NCBI GenBank assembly: GCA_963082975.1
Contig: OY720344.1
Location: forward strand, 83,254,053 to 83,318,052
DNA length: 64,000 nt
Direction: 5' to 3'
From: Labia minor
Taxonomy: Eukaryota; Arthropoda; Insecta; Dermaptera; Spongiphoridae
Below, piece after piece: positions 24,119 through 33,266 of this stretch. The translations under genes were made by a program, and so were the position numbers. The notes under the pieces were generated by a model. It saw only the letters and a list, made by a program, of their open reading frames with translations. It made no database searches and had not been told where the DNA came from. Position 1 is the first letter of the stretch, and every line of letters starts with the position of its first letter.

Positions 24119-25112
24119 AATAATATTTATTATTAAATATTTTAAAATTTAATTGTTAATTAATTAAATTACATTAATTAATAATTATTTTTAATTCATT
24201 AATTTATTTTTTATTTTTCAGGAACAATTTTTGACAATTGAACTGAAGAAATTACAGAAAAAACAGCGTAAAGGAAAATATGATGGTCCACCTTTACCAA
24301 AAAAATTTGAAGTTAATATTCCTACTCCAAGTGTTCTTAATACATTGCCCTTTCAACTGCCACTTTGGTTCTGGCTAGCTTTAAAAACAATTGTACGTAG
24401 ATGTATGGAACGAAAAGTCAAAGAAGATCCACCCACCTCTGAAGAGGAAGAAGAAGCAGAACCTGAACCCCCACCACCACCACGTCGTCGAAAAGTGAAA
24501 CCCAGCTATCCAGAAGCAAATCATGGTGGGTGGGAACCGAAATATAATCACTATAAATCCCCTGAAATAACGACATCGAGTGAAACAAATTCATCGCTTC
24601 CATCCGTTTCTGGTGGTTTATGGACTGATGACGATCTTATCGAATTAGCACAAATGGTGAAAAAATATCCGCCAGGTACACCCTCGCGTTGGGAACAGAT
24701 TGCTGAAATGATGCATCGTCAAGTGGGGGAGGTAGCCTATATGGCGAAAAAAATGAAAGACGATGGGTATAAAGTTCCAAAAATGGAAAATGAACCCAAT
24801 GAAGAGGACCTCGAAAATGATAAACCACGTAAAACAAAAACAAAAGGTGGGAAACTTCAGGGGGATGATGGCGGTGGCGATTGGAGTCAAGCACAACAGC
24901 GGGCACTCGAAAATGCATTACAAAAATTTCCCAAAGGATCTTGCCATGATCGATGGGATAAAATTGCTCGATTAGTACCAGGAAAATCACGGGATGAATG
25001 TATGTTAAGATTTAAATATTTAGCTGATCTTGTAAGAAAAAAGAATTCTCCAAATATGGACAGCCCTATTGAAAATCAAGAAATAGCAGAAGAAGAAAAT
25101 TCAATTAGATAA
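23015..25112 (+). CDS. DNAJC1: DnaJ homolog subfamily C member 1-like
   Basis: An ER-membrane J-protein predicted to recruit and stimulate the Hsp70 BiP through a lumenal J domain, with SANT domains on the other side of the membrane. Three exons (23015-23158, 23268-23588, 24222-25112) join in phase 0 to 451 residues. The start is the ATG at 23015, which opens a signal peptide (MKLFPLSSFFLLIFLLKN). The J domain covers about 40-110, with the essential HPD at 67-69. One membrane span is at about 125-148 (MAVILFIIITIGQYVVAWAA). A Glu/Pro-rich region precedes SANT1 (about 287-335, GLWTDDDLIELAQ...) and SANT2 (about 375-428, DWSQAQQRALENAL...). Human DNAJC1 has the same order and is somewhat longer. 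Poly(A) signal at 25154. Confidence 0.92.
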
Positions 25113-25153
25113 TAATTATATATATTTATTTTACCATAAGTATTTATATGTTA

Positions 25154-25159
25154 AATAAA
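25154..25159 (+). terminator. DNAJC1: DNAJC1 poly(A) signal
   Basis: AATAAA 41 nt downstream of the DNAJC1 stop codon, with a T-rich stretch just after it. Confidence 0.55.
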
Positions 25160-27040
25160 CTTTATTTAAAACTCTTAATTTAATATTTATTTACATAAAA
25201 GTACTCTCACCTTAAATATTTCAATGCTCTGGTCAGCTACTTCATAACAAAAAAAAATGTTTTTACATTTTTATAATGTAATTTATTTCAAATGAATCTT
25301 TTGTTAATAAATTAAAAATACAATATTTATTATTTATAATTTAATATCTTATATTTTATATAAACATTTTTTACTATCGAATTTTAACATAAAAAAATCC
25401 AAAATATTTCATAATTAAATTGAAAAATAAAATACTTTTAATAAAATTTAGGATATTAAATTTTATTAAATGTTTTTTAGAGTATTTTTATTTAATATAA
25501 TTTTATAAAAAATAGATTAAACAAATATCTATAATAAAATAAACTATAATTTATATTTATAAAAAAACAGAAAAGTGTTTATTTTTATTTTTTGGTAATT
25601 TAGGTGTTTGAAAATAAATCTCCACTTTTTAAAATATTTGTAATATAGATATTAAAGAAAATTTAGTCATTAAAATTAAACAAAAAATTAAATTATCTAC
25701 TCTTCTACTTAAATTTATGTGAATATTTTTTAAAGGTTTCGTAGTAAACTTTTTCAGAACCTGAATCCTAAATGAAAAAACAATTTCTTATAATTATTTT
25801 TTTAATAAATTTGTTTGAAAAAATATATTGACTAATATCTATTTAATATTTTTATTTAATGTTTTATTCAACAGAACATAAAGTTATTATTTAAAATTAA
25901 ATATAGTTTTTTTTTTAATTAATAAAAAATTATTTTTAAATAAAAGGATGGGGTGAGTGGAAAAGGGATAATGATTTCCTTAAATCCAATTAATTGTGTT
26001 ATTGATGTCATATTCGATATTTATCATAACACCTGTTGTAATTACTATAATTATTTTTGATTTATAAATACTATACATTTCAATTATTAAAATAATCTTA
26101 AAAAAATAATTCCAAAGTGTTTATATCTTAATATAATTTTTTATAGTTTAGACAATTGTAAAAAAATCAGATATATTACTCTTAAAAACTACACAGTTCG
26201 GGGAAATGCGAGATAAAGATCCCCTCCAATGATACCTCTAAAAAGTGATTAGGTAAATTAATGAACAATTATATTATTATTTTACTTTTAATTAATAATA
26301 CACTAAAATCTTTAAAAAAAATATTTAATATTGTATATTAAATCAAATACATTCAATAAATTATAAAGATAATGTGAGGGATTACTAACCTTAATTAATT
26401 ATTATTATTAAAATTTATTTTCTTAAGGAGCTAATAATGATATATTGAAACAAAAAAGAAAATATTATTTTTATTGATTTATTTTTTAATTTATTTATTT
26501 ATTTTTTGGATGAAATATCAATTCGGTAAGAAAGCGAAGACTGTTTTTTTTTATTAATTAATAATTATACATATCATTTATAAATTATATATAAATTATA
26601 GTATATTCACACAGAATAAGGAGATTCACCCTCCGCCAAGGACAGAGGGGGGCGGGGTTTTTATGGAGATATGTAAGGGTGGGGAATGTCACTCATGAGG
26701 GATAGTATGGTCAAACTTCTTAATTTATGACAATAAAAATCTTATCTTATTATGCTAGCTAAAATTGTATATATCTATATATCTATATATCTATTTATCT
26801 ATATATCTATTTATCTATAACCATTGGTTCTCAAAAACCACTCTAACGATTTTTTTCAAATTCACACTAGATATAGTATTTATAAAGAAAAATTGAGTTT
26901 TATTGATCACATCTCTTGAAACTTACAGCTTCATTATTAATTTCTTAATTGAAAATTATATATGGGTGACGTAAATGGCATCCATTTTGAAATTTTACTC
27001 CCGCCTTTTTTTAATTTTGTATTAATATTTTTTTTATATT
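25160..27040. other. Intergenic AT-rich DNA
   Basis: No gene seen. There are long A/T runs, a (TATC/TATA) microsatellite at about 26762-26818, and a short GC-rich patch at 26625-26700 (CCTCCGCCAAGGACAGAGGG) of unknown origin. A hAT-like tip CATTGGTTCTCAAAAACC begins at about 26822 without a partner. Confidence 0.6.
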
Positions 27041-27041
27041 T

Positions 27042-27176
27042 AAAATATTTTAAAATTTATTATTTAATTTCGAAATAAAATTAAAAATATTTATTTTTAA
27101 TAAAATATAAAAATATTTTAAAATTCATTATTTAATTTCAAAATAAAATTAAAAATATTTATTTTTAATAAAATAT
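27042..27176. repeat. Two-copy tandem repeat, 68-bp period
   Basis: Two adjacent units at 27042-27108 and 27110-27176 differ at only a couple of positions (TTTATTATT/TTCATTATT and TTTCGAAAT/TTTCAAAAT). This is a recent local duplication of AT-rich sequence. Confidence 0.75.
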
Positions 27177-27479
27177 ATATATATTTATTAATCTCTTTCA
27201 AAAAAAAACAACAAAACAAATAAATGTCTTTGAAAGATGGTAAAAATATCTTTGTAATTATCAAAATATCATAGACCAGCGGTAAGAACAATTGTTTTTA
27301 CTCCCCCATTTTTTTTTAATCTATTTTCGTGATTTATTTATTCATTGTTCTTTTATTAATTAAGTTTTAGATAGTTTTATAATTTTTAATATTTTTTCAA
27401 TAAAATATTATTTAATACATTTAATAATTGTAATAAATAATTAAAGAATTGTATATCAATATTTTTTAAAGGGTAGAGC

Positions 27480-27825
27480 GAGCTCGGTGTCCCAGGTATT
27501 AATATTACCAGCCAAATCCAATAATAATGAATCATTTTTTTTAACTTAATTACCTAGCCGAGGCTCGGGGTCCCGGTGTGATCTTAATATATTGTCAGAA
27601 TTAGATAAATAATGTAGAGAGAAAAATTATTTAAAAATAGATATTTATTTAAATGAAATAAAATTATTTAATTTACAGAATGAAAATGTCTATAATAATG
27701 TCTAAATATTTTTTCGAGCGACAGCTCGGTATCCCAGGTATTAATATTACCAGCCAAACCCAATAATAATGAATCATTTTTTTTAACTTAAGTACCGAGC
27801 CGAGGCTCGGGGTCCCGGTACTAAA
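27480..27825 (+). repeat. Pair of ~100-bp hairpin-ended units
   Basis: Two nearly identical units, 27483-27578 and 27725-27820, each begin CTCGGTRTCCCAGGTATTAA and end CTCGGGGTCCCGGT. The motif CTCGG(N)TCCC(A)GGT thus occurs four times, at 27483, 27564, 27725 and 27806, spaced 81, 161 and 81 bases. In the second unit the end forms a hairpin CCGAGCC-GA-GGCTCGG, the start a hairpin CGAGC-GACA-GCTCG, and CTAAATATTT flanks it on both sides (27702-27711 and 27821-27830). It looks like a very small mobile element with a 10-bp target duplication. Confidence 0.6.
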
Positions 27826-27935
27826 TATTTAAAATTATAAATGAAATTAACTTAAAAAATATTAAATTAAATTATATAATTACTTAACACTAACATTTAT
27901 AATTACTTAATTTAATTAATATTTAAACATAGTCG

Positions 27936-28286
27936 GAGGGCGGTAATTCAAATTTAGGTTCCGTGCGGAACCAATTGAGAAAATCAAAAAAATGTGCTTT
28001 GACACCTCTTTAAACTACCCTTACTTATGGCCCGATCTTGTCCAAAAACAATCCAATCCCCGCCCATCATTCCCAAAAAAAAACATCTAAATATCAAATT
28101 TCAAGGCAATATCTCATTTCGTTTAGACGTATTCTCGGTAACGAACGGCCGGCCGGCCGGTTCAAAAGTTTTTTTTTGCAGTTTTGGTTTCAGAACCGTC
28201 TGAAAAGTGAAAATCTCAAAAAATCTCGGAGCAAAATTTTCCGATCATCGTATAAGCTATCCTCATTCCATGAGGAAAGCTAAAAT
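27936..28286 (+). mobile_element. Second Helentron-like element, hairpins at both ends
   Basis: Near the left edge is a perfect palindrome GGTTCCG-TG-CGGAACC (27958-27973). Near the right edge is a hairpin CCTCAT-TCC-ATGAGG followed by AAAGCTAAAA. The middle holds a GGCC tetranucleotide run (GAACGGCCGGCCGGCCGGTT). Palindromes near both ends and an internal simple repeat resemble the HINE plan, but the sequence is unrelated to the ACTATCTCG family. Boundaries are approximate. Confidence 0.4.
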
Positions 28287-28429
28287 GATTTACTTATAGC
28301 TGGAAAAAAAAAAAATTTTTTCTTAAACTGTGAATACGAGTAAATAAAATACAAAATTAAATTTTTTGCCAGATTTTGTAAAATCAGTGTTTCATTTACA
28401 AAACTTTTTTAAATATTTAATATAAAAAA

Positions 28430-28840
28430 AAAGTCGAATTGGCAGTCGTGGGACTGGCCGACAGAAGTGAAAACTTGTGCGTAAGAAATTTGAAAGCAGA
28501 CGGAATGCGCACCAGCTTCACGAGAAAAATGAAATTTATATACGTATATATATATATATATATAATTCATAATTATTTTTTTTTCAGCAAACTGATTATT
28601 ATTACAAAAATATTAAAAATACGATGTGTATGAATATATATATATATATATGTCTGTCTGTCTGTCTGTGTGTGTGTGTGTCTGTCAAATACTCAAAAAC
28701 TACCCGTCCGATTGCGATGAAACTTTCAGGGATTGTTGTGGGCGTCCCAGGGAAGGTTTTAGTGTAGTTAAATCCAAAATTAATTTAAATAGTAATATTT
28801 TGGTAAAAGTCTATTTATGGTTACCATGGTTACATTGAAA
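28430..28840 (+). repeat. Composite repeat fragments with microsatellites
   Basis: At 28440-28530 a GC-richer block contains the hairpin AAGT-GAAA-ACTT. After a (TA)n tract, 28656-28686 is a TCTG/TG microsatellite followed by CTACCCGTCCGATTGCGATG. That phrase (simple repeat, then a CCGATTGCGATGAAACTT-like block) is common in non-autonomous Helitron-type repeats of arthropods. I cannot define ends. Confidence 0.35.
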
Positions 28841-29164
28841 AATTTACAATAAATAAATAAAAATAATTGGAAATCTTTTCAACTTATTATTTTGATAAAT
28901 TTTATTAATATTTTTAATTTTTTTTAAACTGCCAAAAATAACATACCCATAATAATAGTTGTAATAAAAATAAAAAATAAATCACAATGTAAGTAAAATA
29001 TTGAATCGTTTTATTTATATTGTTTCAATTATTGTTTGAATATTTATTAAATTTATATATAGATTAATTTACATGTTTAAATGTATATTTAATAAATTTA
29101 TTTATTGATTCTTAATATTAATAATTCCAATTACTTTCTTGAAATTTTTTTTTATTTAAAAGCA

Positions 29165-29595
29165 TATTCAGCATATCTCGCAAATTTGAATTGGATTAAA
29201 TAACATATATTAATTTAAATTAAATTAAATTAATTCAATTATAAATTAAAATTAATAAATAATATTTATTAAACCAGCGCAAGTTTGGCTCTTTTTTGAT
29301 GGCACCACGTCACGTGTTGGCGCGTGAGATTTCCAGTGTTAAAAAATTAATTCTGGTACTTTCAGCGATTCTATCAAGCTGAAATTCTATATATAGCAGT
29401 TTTATACAATTATTAATCATGTGAAAAATTATCAAACATATATCTTTATTTTTACGGTCACTTTAGAGGAAAAAAAATCAAAACGTTGTAGGTAATGACC
29501 CTCTTCCGGATGAGCTACATTTCTCAAAAGTTGATTGAGTTTGAATTATCAAACATATATCTTTATTTTTACGGTCACACACACACACACACACA
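29165..29595 (+). mobile_element. HINE/Helentron-like element, copy E (3' truncated)
   Basis: It retains the 5' body (ATCTCGCAAATTTGAATTGG onward) and the middle of the family. The body breaks off after AAAAGTTGAT at about 29535, and about 30 bases of internal sequence (ATCAAACATATATCTTTATT) are repeated before the copy runs into an ACACAC tract. The 3' hairpin is missing. Confidence 0.55.
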
Positions 29596-29599
29596 TATT

Positions 29600-30690
29600 T
29601 AAAAATTAATTTATTAAAATATATATTATATAATATATTATATATAGTATATAATTTAATATATATATATATATATATATATTCTGAAATTAATTTTAAA
29701 TTATATAAATATATTAGAAATTAATTTAATATAATTTAACACATAATAATATATTAAAATATTTTATTTTATATATACATAATTTAGTAATACTGATTAT
29801 TAATGTAAATATTAATAATAATATTTAATATGGCAAATATGTAAAATTTTGTAAAGAATGTATCAGAAGTTTAGTGTCTAACATTCTGGCGTATTGCGCA
29901 TGCGTATATCGGTCGGTCGGTCGTTTGAAATCTATATTTTTTCCCCATCCCGCAAAAGTGCTCAACGCCGCTAAAGAAGTTTTCACTTCAAAAATATTAA
30001 TGAAAATTTGTCTTTGAGAGAGCCCGGGGGAGGGGACCCCGCCATAGGAAGGTGGAGCGGCTAGTCAAACCCCCCCCCCCCCCAGGATCAAATCCTTGTT
30101 GCGCCACTGATTACTATAATATTAAATAGAAATTTATATTGAATAATGATAATTATATAATTGATAAAATATTATTGATTAATTATATTTATGAATTTTT
30201 TTTTATATGTTCCTTTTTAAATTTTTTTAATATAGCAGATCCTTAATTTTTAAATTTTGAGTTAATTATACCCAATATACTATTTTTACTATTTTATAAA
30301 CGAAATTTCAAAGATTTTTTAAATAAATATTATTTTAATTATTATTATAAATATAGTAATTGAATAATTTGAAAAATTTCTTATTCAAAAAATAGTATAA
30401 TTATTTAATTAAAAAAATTTAAAATATATATTATATATTTATTGATATATTTAGTTTAATGGCTGGTGAAATTTTTTAGTCATTACCTCAAAATATTTTT
30501 GCCTATAGATCGCTATTATCTTTACATTCTGAAAACAAAAAAGACCAAGGTATATAATGTATATTATTGAAATAATTCGAATTTATATGAAAACTATTTG
30601 TGATAAAATAAAAAATAATTAATTACAATTTTTGGGTTTGCGAAAATTCACTACTATAAAAATTGTCTATATTTTTATATATTATAAATA
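29600..30690. other. Intergenic AT-rich DNA with repeat scraps
   Basis: No gene seen. There is an (AT)n tract at 29661-29681. A block at 29880-29990 has GGTCGGTCGGTCG and the small hairpin GAAGT-TTTC-ACTTC. A GC-rich block at 30015-30105 has a 15-C run and ends GCGCCACTG, which looks like a transposon tip. Confidence 0.5.
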
Positions 30691-31330
30691 TGAGAAAGTC
30701 ACCCCAGGCGGTGTTTCACAACTAAATGGCAACATCTAAGGCATTCCCACTGGCCCTCAGTGCGGTTGACGATTTTGGCATTCTATTTTCATTCTCTTCT
30801 TAGCGTTATTTATGTAAAGACGCGTATCCTAGTGTTTAAAGGCGATCCTACATGTTGGATGAATCTTTTGTAACCTTTTGTCCATAATTAATGTTCTCAA
30901 GTAATCCCATATGTTTGGGGAGAACATACTTTTATATTTATTCAATTAATCCCTGTAACTGAATTATAATTATATTATTTGCGACTCCCATGGTGGAGAA
31001 TTTATATAATATTCTCTTTAACATCTTATAATTATACGTTTATTATTTATAATCGTGTTTAAATTAATTTAACTACTCCTTATTATCCTGTATAGCATGT
31101 GTGGTGCCCAACTAACTTCATCTTCGCTGGACCACTGGAGGAAAAGCAGTTTGGACTCTTCAAGTGCTTGTAATATTTTCCCTCTTCAAAAAAATACCCA
31201 CCTGCTTACCTGTGGAGACCTAAACCCTTTTTCCATTCCATAAAAAGTCCATTTTTTCCCTCTCCCACTTCCCCTCTCCTCTCTTTTATCACATGTTCCC
31301 TCCCTTTTCTCCCCCCTCTTCCCCTCTCCT

Positions 31331-31399
31331 TGTAAGGGACCTACTCGCACCCCGAACGTGGGCCTTCCCCTTACAAATTAGCGCCCACCGTGGGGCACC
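31331..31399 (+). mobile_element. LTR-retrotransposon end with primer-binding site
   Basis: TGTAAGGG at 31331 and its inverse CCCTTACA at 31368-31375 bracket a 45-bp end. They are followed two bases later by TTAGCGCCCACCGTGGGGCA. That wording (T-R-GCGCCC...GTGGGGC) is the usual form of a tRNA primer-binding site just after a 5' LTR. The upstream GC-richer stretch from about 30700, including a long polypyrimidine run, may be the rest of the LTR, but its start is not clear. Downstream coding sequence is absent because a hAT MITE interrupts at 31408 and nothing recognisable follows. Confidence 0.4.
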
Positions 31400-31407
31400 C
31401 CTTACAC

Positions 31408-31626
31408 CAGGGATGGGCAAATACTTTTAAGCGCGGGCCAAAATGAAATTTTCAAAATGTCTCCCGGGCCGGAGGACCATATTTCGGAAACACCAAACCG
31501 GGACATTTGTAAAAAAAATTTACCTTTTTTTTAATGAAATGAAAGATCGAAATAAGAGCCAAAGTTTTTCAACGGGCCGGCGGGCCGAATAAAATAAGCA
31601 AAAGGGCCGGCTTTTGCCCACCCCTG
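31408..31626. mobile_element. hAT MITE with perfect 8-bp target duplication
   Basis: The ends are CAGGGATGGGCAAATAC and, inverted, CAGGGGTGGGCAAAAGC. CCTTACAC occurs directly on both sides (31400-31407 and 31627-31634), the 8-bp duplication expected of hAT transposition. The element is 219 bp, GC-rich (GGGCCGG blocks near the right end) and non-coding. Confidence 0.9.
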
Positions 31627-31634
31627 CCTTACAC

Positions 31635-32360
31635 TATATATTATTCATAATGTACCTCGGATATTAAATGCTGATTATATATTTCTTTATTAAATTATTT
31701 ATTTGTATGATAATAAATTACTTAATTAATTTATCCATTTGTAGAAGTATTTATTTATATTTATTATTATTAATTATTTTATTATTTTAGTAAATTTTAC
31801 TTGTACTACTATTAGATGGGTACTTCAACTTTAGATCGTTTAAAGTAAATTTAAGATGAATTGACTTGAAACAGGAAGGTAGACAATCATGATGGAATCT
31901 AAGAAGGCACATTAAATTATGAATTTCTCTTTCAGAATTCATCAATGATTGTGGTGGAGAAATTGAAAATAATTATAATAAATAAAAATCTCTCGCTCGT
32001 GTTATTTAAATCATTTTTCTTTAAAAAAAATAATGTTTACAATGATGTGTTTTAGATTTTTTTTTCGAAAAAATAATCAAATATTTACAATTAGTAGTAT
32101 ATTCACAAGACATTATTTTGAATTAATGAAATCTTAAATATTAACAATTAATAAAAAAAACAAATTTAAATTACTAGAGCGGATATTTTGGAATACTTAA
32201 TATTATTTTTAGTTTTTTTTTTTATTTAATAAAATTTAAAAAATCACCTGAATGTTAAATAAAATTTGGGTAAAATTGTAGAGATGTAAATATTACATAG
32301 AATTTATAAATAAATGATATATTTATGTGAAATTGAAATGTATAATTGAATATAAAATTT
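31635..32360. other. Hemolectin 3' flank
   Basis: AT-rich DNA with no second gene. On the minus strand the hemolectin 3' UTR should occupy the right part; the first canonical AATAAA downstream of the stop is at 32226-32221. Confidence 0.5.
32221..32226 (-). terminator. Hml: Hemolectin poly(A) signal candidate
   Basis: AATAAA on the minus strand about 135 nt beyond the stop codon. It is within an A/T-rich run, so only moderately informative. Confidence 0.3.
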
Positions 32361-33266
32361 TTAAGCATCTGCATCCTTTAATTTAATTGCAGTAATGCCT
32401 TTAGGCGTTTTCTTTTTCTTTATACTCTCTGTTGCTGAACATTCATCACAAGTACAATCGGTTGGTATTTGTATTTCAATTTCACGCATGGATCCGTCCT
32501 CACATGTCAGTTGTACTATTAGACTTTTGGTTGTAGACGGTTTACAACAATAACAAACTTGTCTTTGTACAATCGAACCGGGTTCCAATTCTGTAAAAGA
32601 ATTACAAACCCCCTGGCAATGATGCATTCCATACACGGGATCCATATTAAAGCACTGTCCATGCTGTGCATCTCGAATTTGAATAGCATTCACAGTTTTA
32701 TCCAATGGAGTGGATTCGACAGTGCATGTACGACTTGATTCACTTCTCGCAGGACATTTTTTACAGCAGCCCTCCTGGATGGATTCCTCGATGGAACATC
32801 CATCTAGAGGCAAACAAGATACTTCTTGTCGAATAATTTGTGGCTGATTTTCAAGAATTTCACAAGTAAAACTTGTGCAATTATCTTCTTTCCATGTTTG
32901 CCCTTGATGATAAAATGTCTCATCTACAACACAACCGATTGGTTCGCAAATACCACAACATTCGCTAGTATTTTTCGATTCTGAATAAGACCAGCCCAGG
33001 GGACATTTCTTATCACAAGATTTACTAATCATTTTTAATTCATAGGTGGCACTACTTGATGAATGTTCACAGACCGCTTCGAGACAAGGATCAGTTGGTG
33101 AAATTATTCTTTCACCAATATGGAGTGTTTTATTAAATGCCAGACAGGCATTTCTTTTCCAACGTTTGCAACATTCCTTATCCAAAGTTTCATATTCCAA
33201 TTGATATAATGATATTTCCTCTTCCGGTGGCAAAGCGCAAACCGTTGTTAAAGAATTGACTTGAAG
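32361..33266 (-). CDS. Hml: Hml exon 31: VWC and C-terminal cystine knot
   Basis: The last exon (302 codons including the stop) has VWC modules (CCGICEPIGCVVDETFYHQG) and then a CTCK domain from CTVESTPLDKTVNAIQIRDA to CYCCKPSTTKSLIVQLTCED and CTCDECS. CTCK domains dimerise through an intermolecular disulphide in vWF-type proteins. The protein ends KGITAIKLKDADA. Confidence 0.9.
   Translation of the reverse strand, partial: LQVNSLTTVCALPPEEEISLYQLEYETLDKECCKRWKRNACLAFNKTLHIGERIISPTDPCLEAVCEHSSSSATYELKMISKSCDKKCPLGWSYSESKNTSECCGICEPIGCVVDETFYHQGQTWKEDNCTSFTCEILENQPQIIRQEVSCLPLDGCSIEESIQEGCCKKCPARSESSRTCTVESTPLDKTVNAIQIRDAQHGQCFNMDPVYGMHHCQGVCNSFTELEPGSIVQRQVCYCCKPSTTKSLIVQLTCEDGSMREIEIQIPTDCTCDECSATESIKKKKTPKGITAIKLKDADA

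Noticed and set aside
24418-24990. Several open frames antisense to DNAJC1 exon 3
   Set aside because: The sense frame encodes clear SANT domains and acidic linkers; the antisense frames are its shadows.
27480-27825. CRISPR-like array (four similar words at regular spacing)
   Set aside because: There are only four words, with near-identical rather than unique spacers, in an insect nuclear context. It is better explained as two copies of a small hairpin-ended element.
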